Positions 46,863-60,400 of a stretch of DNA of 64,000 nucleotides are shown one piece after another. The notes beneath the pieces were generated by a model. It was not told the DNA's origin. It saw nothing but the letters and a program-made list of their open reading frames with translations, and searched no databases. The DNA comes from Nymphaea colorata (taxonomy: Eukaryota > Streptophyta > Magnoliopsida > Nymphaeales > Nymphaeaceae): assembly GCF_008831285.2 (NCBI RefSeq), contig NC_045144.1, positions 14,311,858-14,375,857 on the forward strand. Direction: 5' to 3'. Each line of letters begins with the position of its first letter. Position 1 is the first letter of the stretch. Position numbers and translations under genes: made by a program.

Positions 46863-49800
46863 GTAGCTTTACTATGATGTTAACAATTTTATCTTAACTT
46901 ACAATTTTATCATAACTTACGGTCGAGCTCACGCTTGATGTTTTAAATAGTGGATACTGTTAGGCTGGTTCAACTGATAACACTAGGTAAGGATGCGTCC
47001 GCAATGAATAAATCGAGTTTGACGTACGTTCCAAATTCTCCTCTCTCTCTCTCTCTCTCTCTCTCACTCACACACACACACACGAACTTTTTCTGCGTTT
47101 GGTGTTCTGATGTCAGCAGAACTGGCTAGCATGCACTTTCCTTTGTATTTTCTTCCACGGAAGTCTCTTCTGCGTTGCAGCGTCCTCCCCTTATTAGCTC
47201 AGTGATAGGGAAAGGCGATCACGCCATCTTTGTGGTTTCTATGTCGACTGAACCGCTGGCTCGTCGTTACTTTTGTAAACCGGTGACATGACTATTGGTC
47301 ATGCAGCATTCCTTCAATGAAAGCTGCAACGTCCTAGTTCTTGCACATCATGCAACCCATAGTAGCATCTCTAGTAAGACACGCTGAGAAGAGAACTTTT
47401 GGCGTGGTCACCTATTACAGTTCCAGTACGAATGGTCATTCCAGCTCGCACTTGCGGACTTGTGGGAAACTTAATTGGCTTCTTGGCCGGTAATGTTGTT
47501 TATTATTTCGCTGCTTCTTGAGTTCGATGCTCCTTGATAAGTTTCTATCTCCTACTCTGAAGATTGGACCATGCAATGTTACAATCTCTCTCTCTGTCTG
47601 TGTTTTGGGAACAGTTCTGGCGCAATCTCATTTAATAGTAATCGTGAAAATATTCAGTTTAATGTCAATCATTTTTCAAAATGTCTCCACATTTTAAAAT
47701 TAAAACCGTGTCTTCGGTCAATTCTTTAAAATTGTAAATTAAATAGAACCAACCAGGGGCAGAACAAGGAAATTCTGGCTAAAGGGAAATAGCTATGAAA
47801 TTGTGAATTTTTAAAGTGCATCATACTCCAGAAAAATTATCCAGAAACATCGATAAAAAAAATAAGCATTCTTTGTTGGTCTTGCTGCATAGTTGCCGCA
47901 CCTGCTTCCGCCCTTAAGGAACCTACTCTATAAGGATTGAATAGTTTACAGTCTAAAATTTCTCAAACTTTTTAAGGTATAAAATCAAACTAAATATCCA
48001 AAGGAACTGATCATGGAACATTTTCTGATTTCTTGAGCACAATTTTAGATATGTAAGAATGAGATTATAAGATAAAACTTGTTTCATGACTTATTAAGGA
48101 TTGCAATCGTGCAATCGCCCCAAGGTCGTAAAAACATTACCCCCATGAGAGTAAGCCGATTGAAATATAATGCGTGAAAATTTCTGCAACTACGTTGTAC
48201 TCAAAACTTATTTAGTTTGTCAAACACACTCTCACATTTGTACGGTGTTGCAAGTAAGGTTGCCGATTTTTTTGGGGTTTTCCTTTATTTCTATGTAGGG
48301 GCCGATAGTTTACTCTGTTTGCTGACATATTTAGCGGATTTAGATCTGATACGTTAGTGCCTACAATATTTTCGGATAGTGTTTGAAAAGCAAAAGCTAC
48401 TTTTATATTTTGAATTACTCCCCAAACCTTCCTGTCTACAGCTACTTTTGTCTTTGTGTTTATGAAATATAACCAAGGCAAAACTAAATAAAGCTTGTGC
48501 GCTCCCGGTTTTTGCGTTAGTTAGGCTCATTGGTAGACAATGTTATCAAAATAGACTAATAAAATTTAAGAAGATATTTGTTTCCCAATGAATAGGTACT
48601 AAGAAGAACTGATTATCTTGGATCAATTTTGTAAGCCAAAATAGTTGATCAAGAATTGGAAAGGAATTTTATTGTCAGCTGGAGAGCAGGTATATCTCTA
48701 CCATGTCTTTCATTTTTGAACGAATATTCAGAAAATTCAACTTCCGAAGGTTACATTCTTTAAGACAAAATATTGGCATGGGAAGGGTAGTTTCCTCTCA
48801 TGGTCACGGTGTTATTAACAACTCATTCAAAGTTAATTTAATGGTAATGACTGTTACACTTAAGGGTAGTTTGGAATAAGGGACATTTTTTAAGTAACTT
48901 ATGAATCTACCCCGATGAAGGATGCAGGTTGCAGAACAATGGTTTTAGTCTCTGATGAACTGACTCAATTTTTTGGGTTACATTCATGGGACATTCATAA
49001 TTCACAAAGTGTTTCTACTGCCAAAACAATACTTTATCATAACTTGGTGTCCTGCAAGAACATTGTCTGTGATCTTCACTGAACTTGGAGAAATGTTGTA
49101 AAAAATAAGAGAAAGATGGTTATTAGTTTACAAAAGGCATCCAAATTTTCATCAATGGATCCAATGTTGATTTCGGGTTCAATTGAGAGAGAATCCAGCA
49201 ATCAGATACAGTATGCTGCTCGGCTTTTTCTCCATCACAACTAGGGATGACAACGGATCAAATTCGAATCGAATATACCCTTATCCATATCTGCTTTTCT
49301 GGATATTCAGAATACGAATAAAGAAATGTCATATCCGAATCTGAAATTTGAAATCCGATTTCACAATCTGAATTCGATTTTTACGTTTATATCCAAATCT
49401 GAATCCTAATTTTCAACCAAATTTTACCAAATTTCAAAATGTAAGAACATTAGATATAAGATATTTGTCTAAAAATAAATCCAATTCGAATTCTAATCTG
49501 AATCTGATTGGATATTAGGTATATTCAAATCCGAGTCTGAATCTGAATCCGGTCGGATGTCATTTCTATTATCTAAACCTGATCCGACTTTTTAATCAGA
49601 TATTAAAGTTTTTTCATATCCGATTTTTTCATATCATATCTAATTCAAATTAGATATATTAACATACATAATTGAAAGCATGTGGGTCTCACCCAGTAGG
49701 GGAGCTATGTGTGGGCTGGTGTGTGTCATTGCCCATGCCAACGAATACCACTTGAAAATTTTTATTAGGAAGGGGTTGGATCTGGGTTCAGACAGATGTG

Positions 49801-51902
49801 GTGCCCATGCCAACTCACATTAATGCCCCATAGGCACCAAACCCATTAAGGTAAGTGCCCCTTTGATAAAATTTTCTGGCTCGGCCATTGGTCTCACCAA
49901 GTACTATGAGATCTACCATCTTGACAGTGTTCCTAATAGAAAGGCAGAAAGTATGCTTGATTTGCTAGAGGCTGGTATAACAATGCTTCTTGCGTCGTAG
50001 GAAATTTTTTCTAGCCAAGCAATCTGATGGATTTTAAACGTGGTATTGGCAAAGATATTATTATTAATATAGGCGCTCATGTTTAGTACTGCAGTTAATC
50101 AGCGAACAGAAAAAACTGTGGTTAATTTCTTTGCTTAATGCTCAGCAGTTGGGGTGTCACATCAAGATAAGACTAGACACCATGAAAGGCGGTGAAAATT
50201 GTGAGTTTCATCTAATTAGTTGATATTCTTCTTGTCTTGCAGCGTATTGAACAATTTCTTCCTCATTTTATTTGTCATGCTTGCTTCCAATTCCCATAGT
50301 TTGAGGATCTCAATCGCCTCCAAAGACAAGAAGAAAAGACAATTTGCGTACGAATTCTTCTTTTTTTATTCTTTCAGTGGAAAAAGTTGTTGGGGAAATT
50401 AAAAACTTTCTTGCTTCGACCATGATGACCAATGAAAGTGGGTTCATAGCATGCTCAGTTTACAATGTACTATCAACTAGTACAATGTTCCTGCCCCTTT
50501 GAGAGAGTGCCTAAATCCCAATGCTATGTCGATATGGGTGGGTGGTCTCTCATTAATTGAAGTTGGAGAATCGTATCAAAAATAAAAAACTGGGCATTCC
50601 TGTATATGGAAGGCCTATGGACGTCTTAGAAGGGAAGAATATATATCTTTTCCAAATTGGATGTGTTATTAATTATATCTATATTTCCAATATTTATATG
50701 TTTGGATTCGAATTCACACGAAGGAATGTCTAGGCCATATCGGAACCCAAATTCACAATCCAAGTCTGTTCCCATTCCAACTTTGAAATTCACATCTGAA
50801 TCCGATTTCGATTTATAGAGCCCTCCTTACAAGGACAAATAGAAAATAAGTAGAAAACATTATAGGTTTTTGGTCCAATTGTGTTGGTTTTTGGGATAAA
50901 AAATAATGATTAAGAGGGACAGGTGGGGGCGTTCATATTTCTTAGTTAGAAGCAAAGCAAAATGAGGGGACTTTCAAAAGGAGCCAAAATATCATTTTTT
51001 CAAAGTGGATTATACCGTTTGAGTCGCTTCGCATGATAAAAAGAAAACGAGGACATGTAAAGAGATCAAAGTTTGTCCTTTGTGTTAGAAAGTAAAGAGA
51101 AAGCTTTGGTATCAAAAATCTTGAGGAAGATAGCCATGCATTCTTCGAAACTTCCACAGATTTGGGGAAATGTAATTTGGCTTCATATATACAGTCGTCT
51201 TATCCCTGCGGTTGGCGTGGTGAGGGAAGACAATTGATCATGCCACCAAAATTGACACATTTTGTTGTTCCAAAGTTTATCTTCATCGGCCTTCCTGAAA
51301 GTAATCACCAAACTTTCTTCTTTTTCTCTAAAAAGGTGGAAACTTCCGGCTAAAGAACCAATGGTTTGATGATCTTCATCAATGGTCTTCAAACTTAACA
51401 CTTTATACTCCCCCCTCACCACTTGCAGTACTTACTGAATCCCGTTAGTTAGAAATTCATGGTATTTTAGTTTCCACTTTTTTTGTTTCTTCTTCTATAA
51501 TTTCCAGTGTGGTTCGCTTTTTCAGGAGAGGTTTGTTTCTCATTTTCCTGAACAATTTGCTTCCCGGCAGAGAAGCATCAGGAGCTTCATGTATACTGAC
51601 CTAATTCCATCTTCGCTAATCCGATTTGAACTTGAACTCCATTTCAGAATTGAATTTTCCCATTTAAAACCAAATATATATATATTGACCGAACATGCAT
51701 AAATTTTGACATCTATATATGATGATCTTGTTATAAACAGTTTGGCAATCCCTCAAGTCATATTTAACTTAGATCAGTCCATGTTCCTGCAACATCTAAC
51801 TATGTTGATTTCGTTGACATCTTGACGACGGAAGGCGCAACATATGTAAAGATAGATGAGGTCGGTAAATGGTACTCGTGGGAAGTGTGAATGGTATAGA
51901 GC
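46863..51902. other. Intergenic, no supported gene
   Basis: A CT run at 47039-47065 is followed by a CA run. From 49247 a stretch starting TAGGGATGACAACGG with repeated aatctgaatc-type words looks like one end of another hAT-type repeat, but I could not find its other end. Related aatccgattt words recur near 50700-50815. Short open frames at 48212-48481 and 51183-51422 have no recognisable motif. Confidence 0.4.
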
Positions 51903-53412
51903 TAGGGCTGCACAACGAGTCGAGCTACTCGAACTCGACTCGTTTAAGCTCGACTCATAAGTTAAACGAGCTGCTTCATTAGTTAAACGAGTCGAGCTCG
52001 AGTTCACGAGTCAACTCGTTTAACTAATCGAGTCAAGCTCGAGTTCACTCTAGTGGACTCGTTAAAGCTCGACTCGGCTCGATTAACATATCGATTTTAA
52101 AAAACCGGTTCAGGTTCAGCTGTCTCACTTTTTCTGAGGCGGGAAACAAGTTTAGGTTTTTAATTTCTTTTTTTCCTAAGCCTTCTAGCCCTAGGGTTTC
52201 TTTTTTTCGTTCCCCTTCGGCCTTCTCTCCGACTCCGACTCTCCCTCTCTCGCCTCTCGGTCTCTCTGACTCCGACTTCTCATTCTCTTCTCCGGCGAAT
52301 CTCCCCCTGTGCTCTGCACCTCTGTGCTCCTGCCGCCCTACGTCAGTGTGCTCTCCGCCTGTAGCTGTTCTGGGCTCCTCTCAAGTTTCGATAGGTCTTC
52401 CAACAGGTGCTTGGGCAGCTGACGACGAAGGGCGGTTGAGGATGGACAATAGCTGGCAACTAGTGACGACGATGACTGGAGACGGACTGTGAGTGGGCAA
52501 TGCCGATGGCAGGTTTTTCTTTTGTTAGTTTGTTTGTTCCCTTTTGATTTTAGGGTTCCCATCTGCTTTATTGTTGCAGGATTTCTTCTTCTCTCTAGTT
52601 TCCCAAAATTGATGGCGCATTCTGGCGGAATTTCCTGCTCCCTGTTCATGTTGTATTGTCGTGTTTTGAGCTTTTTCCCTTTTCTTGATACATTCAGTTC
52701 TCAACTTTGATTTCCTGCTCCCTGGTATGTTCGTTTTTTTTTCTGTGAAAACTGTAACTTGCAATGCTTGAAATAGACTACTTGCTCCCTATTGATGTCG
52801 TGTTCTGTTATGTGTGCCTTTTTGTTAGGCTTCATTCCCCTGTGCTTCATACATGTTCCCTTGTCTGCTTCCATTTGATTTCATGTGTGGCTTTCTGTTA
52901 GATTCTCTTCCATTTGCTTCATAAGTGGAACACATGTGGTTTTGCATATGCCCTTGTCGAGTTTTCAGACATGTTCATTAATTTGATTATAACTTATAAG
53001 TTATGCACTATGTAGCTTACGATTGTTGTTGACTTGTTGTTATATCAATGTTGTTTTATGTTTTTCAAGTATATTTAAGTCACTTGCTTGTTTAATTATT
53101 ATTGTTATGTTATAGTATGGCTGCCTCAAGTAAAGGGAAGGGAAGTACTTCTACACCGACAAGTTCAAGTTGTGCATTGAGAGCTTCATTACAGTCACAA
53201 GAGGACCAACCACATAGCTAATTGACTGCCGTTCATCCTAATTTTCTCAGTCTGAGGTACTTAGCTTTCTATCTGATCGACTATTTTGGCAGAAAACTTA
53301 TTGATGATGACTAAGGGCTTTGTGTCTAACGACTAACAATGTCATGCAGCATGTTGTTAGCATATGTATTAGAAAAGGAGGTGTAGATACTGGCCAAGGA
53401 CACAATGAATGG
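51903..53412 (+). mobile_element. hAT transposon, 5' part, truncated by the Tat element
   Basis: It starts TAGGGCTGCACAACGAGTCG and carries a dense field (51918-52090) of gagctcga and actcgttta words in both orientations, the subterminal repeat pattern of plant hAT elements. A pyrimidine-rich leader, a possible intron (donor near 52723) and a short N-terminal coding stretch follow. It ends abruptly at 53412 where the Tat LTR begins. The rest of the transposase and the other terminus are not in the window. Confidence 0.65.
53117..53221 (+). pseudogene. N-terminal piece of a probable hAT transposase
   Basis: ATG at 53117 opens 34 codons reading MAASSKGKGSTSTPTSSSC and ending in TAA. Ser/Thr-rich N-termini are usual before the BED zinc finger of hAT transposases, but the finger is absent here. 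It may be a first coding exon. An in-frame stop and the nearby Tat insertion rule out function. Confidence 0.4.
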
Positions 53413-55084
53413 TGTTTGCATCCCAAAATTTTCATTGGTTTTGGAGTGCTCTAGAAAAATAAGGTTTTTGTTTTGAAAGAGGAAAGAAAGGGACTCGCCC
53501 GTCGGTACGAGGATCGACCGTTCCAGGCGCCTTTACCGGGGGTAATCAACCCAAGGACTATGTTTATCATTGATACATTTCGTTTTAACTTAAACATCTT
53601 TTTTATTCTATATGCGGTGTAGAAAATATTGAAAGTTTGGAGTTTCAAACTTTTGAAAAGGTTCTTGAAGAGTTGCTTGAAAATGTGAAATGTTTTGAGG
53701 AAAAAGTGAAACTAGTAAATATCATTTGAAAAACTTGTGAAAACATTTTGAAATCACTTTAGTGTTCTCTTAAGACTTTAAGTAGGTTTGAGATTTTGCT
53801 CTAATTTGGTTACCACCTAGCTAGAGCTCCATCCCTTCTTGCTTAAGTTCTTTTGGAGAGGTGCTTGTGATCATAAGTGAAATAAAGTGGGTGAGAATGC
53901 ATGGATGCATTTACCCTATATGATTGAAAAAAATGTAAAACATTCCTACCACAACATTCATCTAATGTCATTCCTACCACAACATACATCTAAGATTTCG
54001 TTATTATAATTATTGTATATAAGAAGGAAAAGTTTTTGAAAAGGGATAGAGATTGTAGACCATCAAGCATGATTCCAATATTGGGTCATTGCTTGGTTTG
54101 TGGTCTTATTGAAGTTGGTAAATAGAAAGTTCATGAGATGAGAATGTTAAAAAGAATACAAGAGATAAAACACTCTTATGAAAGGAAAGAGAGATATAAA
54201 GAAAGACATGCATACATGTGTACATACCATCACATATACACATATATGAAAGTTTAAGAGAAAAAGATGTATTGATTCGAAGAGAAATAGAGATTTTAGA
54301 GGAAAAGAAAAATATCATACGCATATATGGGTATGAGAAATGTTATAAGAGAAGATATTTATCTTGAAAAGAGGAATAAATATTTGAAAGAGAGGAGATG
54401 GAGCACATGTACATACGTATTCATGCACATATGAAAATTTATAAAATAGAAGGTGAAAGCATAGAGAGAGAAATATGGGGCTCATCATGTTGGCATAAAT
54501 GTATATAACATGTGTATACATCCATACCTTCACAAGATTAGAAAAATCAAGGAACAACTTAAAATTACCAACTTCAAATTTAATGTGGGCCGGAGGGGAG
54601 CTTGGACTCATGCAAGAGTCTAAGCTAAGTCCCTAAGGCCATGTTAGAAGGTTCTTTTTGGAAATGTTTTGGAAAATATGATTTATATAAGCATAGAATA
54701 TTATTATTTAATTTGTTGTAAGGGATATATTTCTTCCACCATCGGGTATGAAAGAAAACAAGCAACATAACGAGGCACTCGTTAGGGTTCCTAATGTGAT
54801 GATTAAGAAGGAAACTAGCGCAAAATGACATGAAAATGCATATTAACATGTACATTTTCGTGAGGGTTTATCCTGGGTTGGACAAGTCCCAACCTCAAAG
54901 ATTAATATGAAAATAAAGGGTCCCCAAACCACACTCTCATTCCCGCCATACATTCACATGTAAGTAAAGAACCAAGCAACCATGCGTGCATAATTTATAG
55001 ATAACATTCAAGGAATGAAAGAAAGAAAGAGAATGATGGAAAAAGCAAAGTTCAATTAGGAGGGAAGACATGATGTAACTATGA

Positions 55085-55860
55085 ATTGATATACCACCTC
55101 ATCTTCTCATGTTCCCGGTGCACTTGAGTATAGCCTTTTGACTCTAAAACAGAGATTGAGAGCTAACTCTTTTGGCCATGGAGAAATGAGGAAGAGAGGA
55201 AAATAAGAGGAAACAAAAGAACAATAAGAATGTATTCATGAAAAGAAAGAACATGATTAAAATGAAAGATCATCTCATCTTTCCATGCTCCCGGTGCACT
55301 TTGAGTATAGTCTCTTGTCTCTAAAAAGAGATCGAGAGCTACCTTTTTTTAGCCATGGGGAGATGAAGATGAGGAGAAAATGTAGAAAGAAAAACAATGT
55401 TATATTTAATAAAAGAGAAAACATGATTCAATCATGAAATGAAAGATCCTCTCATCTTTTCACACTCCCAATGCACTTGAGCATAGCCTCTTGTCTCTAA
55501 AAAGAGATTGAGGGCTATCTCCTTCGGTCATGGGAAGAGGAAGAAGAGAAAAAAATAAAATAACAATGACAAGACCATATTGAAGAAATGAAATAACAAT
55601 AACAACAAAAATATATTCATTAAGGAAAAAAATAACAACAACAAGAATATATTGAAGAGAAGAAAGAGCAAGAAGATATTAATATAGAGAAACAACAAGA
55701 ACAACAAGAATACTTGAAAGAGCATGATTTAATCATAAAATAAAATATCATCTCATCTTCTCATGCTCCCGGTGCATTTGAGCATAGCCACTTGTCTCTA
55801 AAAAGAGGTTGAGTGCTATCTCCTTTGGCCATGGGGAGATGAAGATGAGAAGAGAAAATG
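55085..55860. repeat. Four ~180-bp tandem units inside LTR2
   Basis: Copies start near 55110, 55289, 55465 and 55765 and share ctcccggtgcacttgagtatag, the loop formed by tctct and agaga, and ggccatggggagatgaagatg. Between the third and fourth copy an (AAC/AAT)-rich stretch has expanded (55555-55720). Confidence 0.8.
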
Positions 55861-56178
55861 AAAATAACAACAAGAGTATGTTTAAGAAAAGAAATAACAT
55901 AATAATAAGAACATTAATGAAAAGAAAGAAGAGAGAAATGAGAGGGATGAAGATTACATACCTCTAATGGGAAATGACTTAAGGAAGATGAACACCTTCA
56001 CTTGAAGATCCCCTTTTGAATGAAGCTCCAAAAGTGCTTGCTCTAAGTTAGAGAAGGAAATGAAAAGAGGAATAGGGAGAGAGAGAGAGAGCTCAAGAGA
56101 AACTCTAAGTCTTCAAGTCAGAATACACTAGAGTTTCTCCCAAGTACCAATCTTGCCCAAGAGGAAGGATATGGGGGG

Positions 56179-56187
56179 TATTTATAG
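56179..56187 (-). promoter_or_regulatory. TATA box of LTR2
   Basis: The minus strand reads CTATAAATA, directly followed by a C-rich run. The position is conserved in LTR1 and LTR3. Confidence 0.6.
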
Positions 56188-56227
56188 AGGATTTTGGAGC
56201 CAAAACCCAAAATTTGAATTTTTTGAC

Positions 56228-56710
56228 ATCAAAAAGACTAAAATCACCCTCTAAAATGAGGTTTTTTGGTCAAAAGGAGGGGCAAATCGGTCTTGTTTAA
56301 AAAAAAACTAAAATCACCCTCTAAAAGGAGGTTTTTTTATCAAAAGGAGGGGCAAATCGGTCTTGTTTAAAAAAAAACTAAAATCACCCTTTAAAAAGAG
56401 GTTTTTTGGTCAAAAAGAGGGGCAAATCGGTCTTGTTTAAAAAAGACTAAAATCACTCTCTAAATGGAGGTTTTTTTGTCAAAAGGATGGGCAAATCGGT
56501 CTTGCTTAAAAAAGACTAAAATCACCCTTTAAAAGGAGGTTTTTTGGTCAAAAGGAGGGGCAAATCGGTCTTGTTTAAAAAAGACTAAAATCACCCTCTA
56601 AAAGGAGGTTTTTTGGTGAAAAGGATGGGTAAATCGGTCTTGTTTGCCCAAAAAGACTAAAATCACCCTCTAAAAAAGAGGTTTTTGGTCAAAAGGAAGG
56701 GCAAATTAGT
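56228..56710. repeat. Seven ~68-bp tandem units in the U3 of LTR2
   Basis: Each unit reads gactaaaatcaccctctaaa, then aggaggttttttggtcaaaa, then ggaggggcaaatcggtcttg and an A-run. Each contains a small inverted repeat (cctc-taaaa-ggagg). LTR1 holds a single diverged copy at about 2457-2520, so the array expanded after the LTRs diverged. Confidence 0.9.
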
Positions 56711-56936
56711 CTTAAATGATTGATTTGGATCTAAACTTGGGTTTTGGATCTAAAAGTAGTATTTTGGATTTAATTTGTATCTGAAAGTTCTATTTTGGAT
56801 TTAATTTGGATCTGAGAGTAGTATTTTGGATTTAATTTGGATCTGAAAGTTGTATTTTGGAAATCTTGTGCCTTAATTTGAATTTCGCACTTGGATAAAA
56901 CATCATAGTCATTCAGAAAAATTTGGGGTGATTACA

Positions 56937-56952
56937 GATGCCCCTCTTTGTT
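56937..56952 (-). other. Polypurine tract of the Tat element
   Basis: The minus strand reads AAAGAGGGGCATC directly before the LTR start TGTAATC, the expected primer for plus-strand DNA synthesis. Confidence 0.75.
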
Positions 56953-57033
56953 AATAAGCCGGTGTTAGCCGTGCTTAGTGACAAAGATAAACGCCACAAA
57001 TTTTTCAAATAAGACATTTTCGTAAAGATGTTT

Positions 57034-57282
57034 CAGGTTTTACCCCTTACCTGAATGGGTTGTTTGAGCTTAAATTGCTGGTTTAACCCTTTGCCTGCAT
57101 GAGTTTGCCGATTTCAAATTCAGGTTTAACCCCCTGAATGGGTTGCCTTGACTTGCATCACAAGTTGAACCCTTTAACTGTGTGGGTTGCTTTGGCTAGC
57201 ATTGCAGGTTTAACCCCTTGCCTGCATGGGTTGCCCTCATATTGCAGGTTTAACCCTTTACCTGCACGGGTTGCTCTCAAGC
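57034..57282. repeat. 3'UTR minisatellite of the Tat element, six ~42-bp units
   Basis: Units start (c)aggtttaacccc and continue ttgcctgcatgggttgc with variable ends. They lie between the pol stop and the polypurine tract. Tandem repeats at this place are known in plant Tat/Ogre elements and have been proposed as a source of satellite DNA. Confidence 0.85.
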
Positions 57283-57414
57283 CCTGAGCGATAAAATAAA
57301 AATAAAAATGCTCCAGTGTAATTGTCATGTTTTACAACTGGGAAAAATCTAGATTGAATAGTCGATGTGGAAACACAAATGTTTGACATTGATTGGAAAA
57401 TAAATACAAGAGAA

Positions 57415-60400
57415 CTAGGCATAAAATTTCTTGAGGTGAAGGGCATTAACAGGATCGGCAAGTTCCACCCCATCAGCATCAATTAGTCAGTATGAATTGT
57501 GGGGCAAAGCTTCCTTAATGACATATGGGCCTTCCCAATTTGTTGCCCACTTGCCCCGTGGTCGTCCTCTCAGGTACACTGCAGATCGTAGGACCGAATC
57601 ATTCACTTTGAACTGTCTCTCGATAACTGACTTGGCAAATTGTCTGGCTACCCTTTGGCGATAAGCTTCAGCATGTTCAGCTGCTTTTAGCCTCTTTTCA
57701 TCTAGCAAATCGAGTTGCATTAGCCTTTTTTGTTGATATTGAGTAAGAGGGAGCTCTATGAGAGAAGCGAACTTCAAAGCAGGTTTCAACACATGTAATG
57801 GTAGAACCACTTCTGTTCCATAGACTAGCTCTGCTGGAGTGGCATTTGTTGGAGTTCTCATAGTGGTGCGATATGCCCATAGAGCGTTGTGCATCTTTTC
57901 ATGCCAATCTCTTCCAGTTTCTACTGTCCGTTCCAAGATGCGGATCAAGATCTTATTGGTAGCCTCTGCTTGTCCATTGCCTTGGGGATAATAAGGAGCT
58001 GAAAAATGATGCGTGATGTGGTACTTGCTGCACAATTGCCTCATCTTTTCATTCTTGAAATGAGTTCCGTTGTCTGATACTATATCATGAGGGACTCCAA
58101 ATCTGCAAAGAAGATTTTTGTGAATGAAGGACACTACATGACGTCCTTCCACTGTTCTGAGTGTGACAACTTCTACACACTTGGTAAAATAATCCGTTGC
58201 AGCAAGAAAATACTTATGGCCGTTAGAAGCTGCAGGGGATATCGGTCCGACTACGTCAAAGGCCCACATTGAAAACGGCCAAGGAAATGTCACAGAATGC
58301 AAGTGAGAGGCTGGGGCATGAATTACTGGAGCATGCAGTTGACATTCTTTGCATCTTTTGACAAATTGGTGACAATCTTTTTGCATGGTAGGCCAATAAT
58401 ACCCTGCTCGAATTATTTGTTTGGTGAGGGTTTGGTAACCAACATGGCCTCCACAATCTCCTCGATGTGATTCTTCGATTACTTTCTTTGCCTCATCTTC
58501 ATCAAGGCACCGAGAGTATTCAGTGCTAAATCCACGTCTGTATAATACCCCTGCTAGGATAAAGTACCTTGTTGACATACGTTGTATTGCTTTTTGTTCA
58601 TTTTTAGACATTTCAGTCGGGAATTCTCCGCTTTCAATGTACCTTTTGATGTCATGGTACCAAGGCATATTCCCTCCTTGGATATGATGAACATGCGCCA
58701 TCGTTTCAAAAGCAGGGTGTTCTAATCTTCCAATCTCAAAAGAACGGATTGCTTCATTGGTTCGAAAAGTGATGGTCGATCCTAAGCTCGCGAGGCCATC
58801 TGCAATAGGGTTACCTTCTCTCTTTACGTGAGCTAATTGTACTTCTTCGAATTGACAGATTAAGGAGGTAGCAATTTCTTGATATGGCACCAACTTTTCA
58901 TCTTTGACTTGCCATTCTCCATTCACTTGATTTATAATAAGCTGAGAGTCGCCGAAGGCATTCACTCTTTTCACTTGAAAACTCAATAAAGAACGAAGTC
59001 CTTGTATGAGGGCTTCATATTCGGCCATGTTATGGGTACATAGAAAATCAAGTTTCAAAGAGTACGGGATCATTTCGCTTTCTGGAGTGATGAGTAAGAT
59101 GCCTATGCCTGCTCCCATCACATTTCTGGACCCGTCAAAGTACATCTTCCATGTCGGAACCATTTCCAATCTTAGTACATGTTCATCTAGAAACTCATCA
59201 TTTGTTCTGATTTCTTCGTACTGAGGGAAGTCTGCTAACTGATCCGTAATTGTTTGTCCTTTGATTGACTTTTGAGACACATATTCAAGATCATATTGCA
59301 TCAACAGAACTTGCCATTTTGCGATACGCCCATTAAAGAATGGTTGTTCTAAGATGTACTTGAGAGGATTTAGTTTGGAGAGTATCTTGACCTCACAAGC
59401 TAATAAATAATGTCTCAACTTCTGACACATCCAAACCAATGCCAGACAAGTTTTCTCTACTGGAGAGTACTTCTTTTCGTACTGAACAAAAGTCTTGCTA
59501 ATGTAATAGATTGCATATTCAATGCGACTTCCTTCCTCATATTGTGCCAAAAAGTCGCCACATGCTGACTCATTCACTGTGATGTAAAGCAGCAGTGGTC
59601 TACCCAACGTTGGTGGTTTTAGAATTGGTGGATTTAGAAGGTATTTCTTGATCCTTTCGAATGACTGTTGGCATTCAAAACCCCATTCAAACTTGACACC
59701 TTTCCTCAGTAGCTGGTTGAATGGCTCGCTTCTCATGGCCAGATTGGAAATGAATCGTCTGATGGATTGGATTCGTCCTTGCAAGCTTCGCAACTCCTTG
59801 ATATTGGTAGGTGGTGGCATATCGATTATTGCCTTAGCTTCTGTAAGATCCATTTCAATTCCCTTCTTACTGACCATGAAACCCAACAGTTTGCCTGACT
59901 CAACCCCGAACACACATTTTTGAGGATTCAGGCGAATCTTGTACTGTAAAAGCCTCTCGAATACTTGGGCAAGAGTTTCAATGTGATCTTCTCTTGTCTT
60001 GGATTTGATCAATATGTCATCGATATATGCATCCATGATTTTATGCATCTGGTCATGGAAGATGGCGGCCATAGCTCTTTGATAGGTTGCTCCAGCATTC
60101 TTCAACCCAAATGGCATTACCGTGTAACAAAAAGTACCCCAGTGTGTAGTAAAAGCGGTCTTAGGTTGATCTTTGACTGCTAATTTGATTTGATTATATC
60201 CCGAATATCCATCCATGAAAGAAAACATTGCATGGCCTGCAGTACTATCTACCAATAGATCAATGTTTGGAAGAGGATAATCATCCTTCGGTGTGGCTTT
60301 GTTCAAGTCTCGAAAGTCGATGCACAACCTAACTTTGCCATTTTTCTTGGGGACCACCACGATGTTCGCCAACCATTCGGGGTAATCGATGGCACGAATG

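Larger units (their letters stand above)
53413..56936 (-). repeat. 3' LTR of the Tat element (LTR2)
   Basis: On the minus strand it begins TGTAATCACCCC at 56936 and ends ...CA at 53413. It matches LTR1 over nearly its whole length. U3 runs to the TATA at 56179-56187, leaving a ~2.8-kb R-U5 with the ~180-bp tandem units. Confidence 0.85.
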
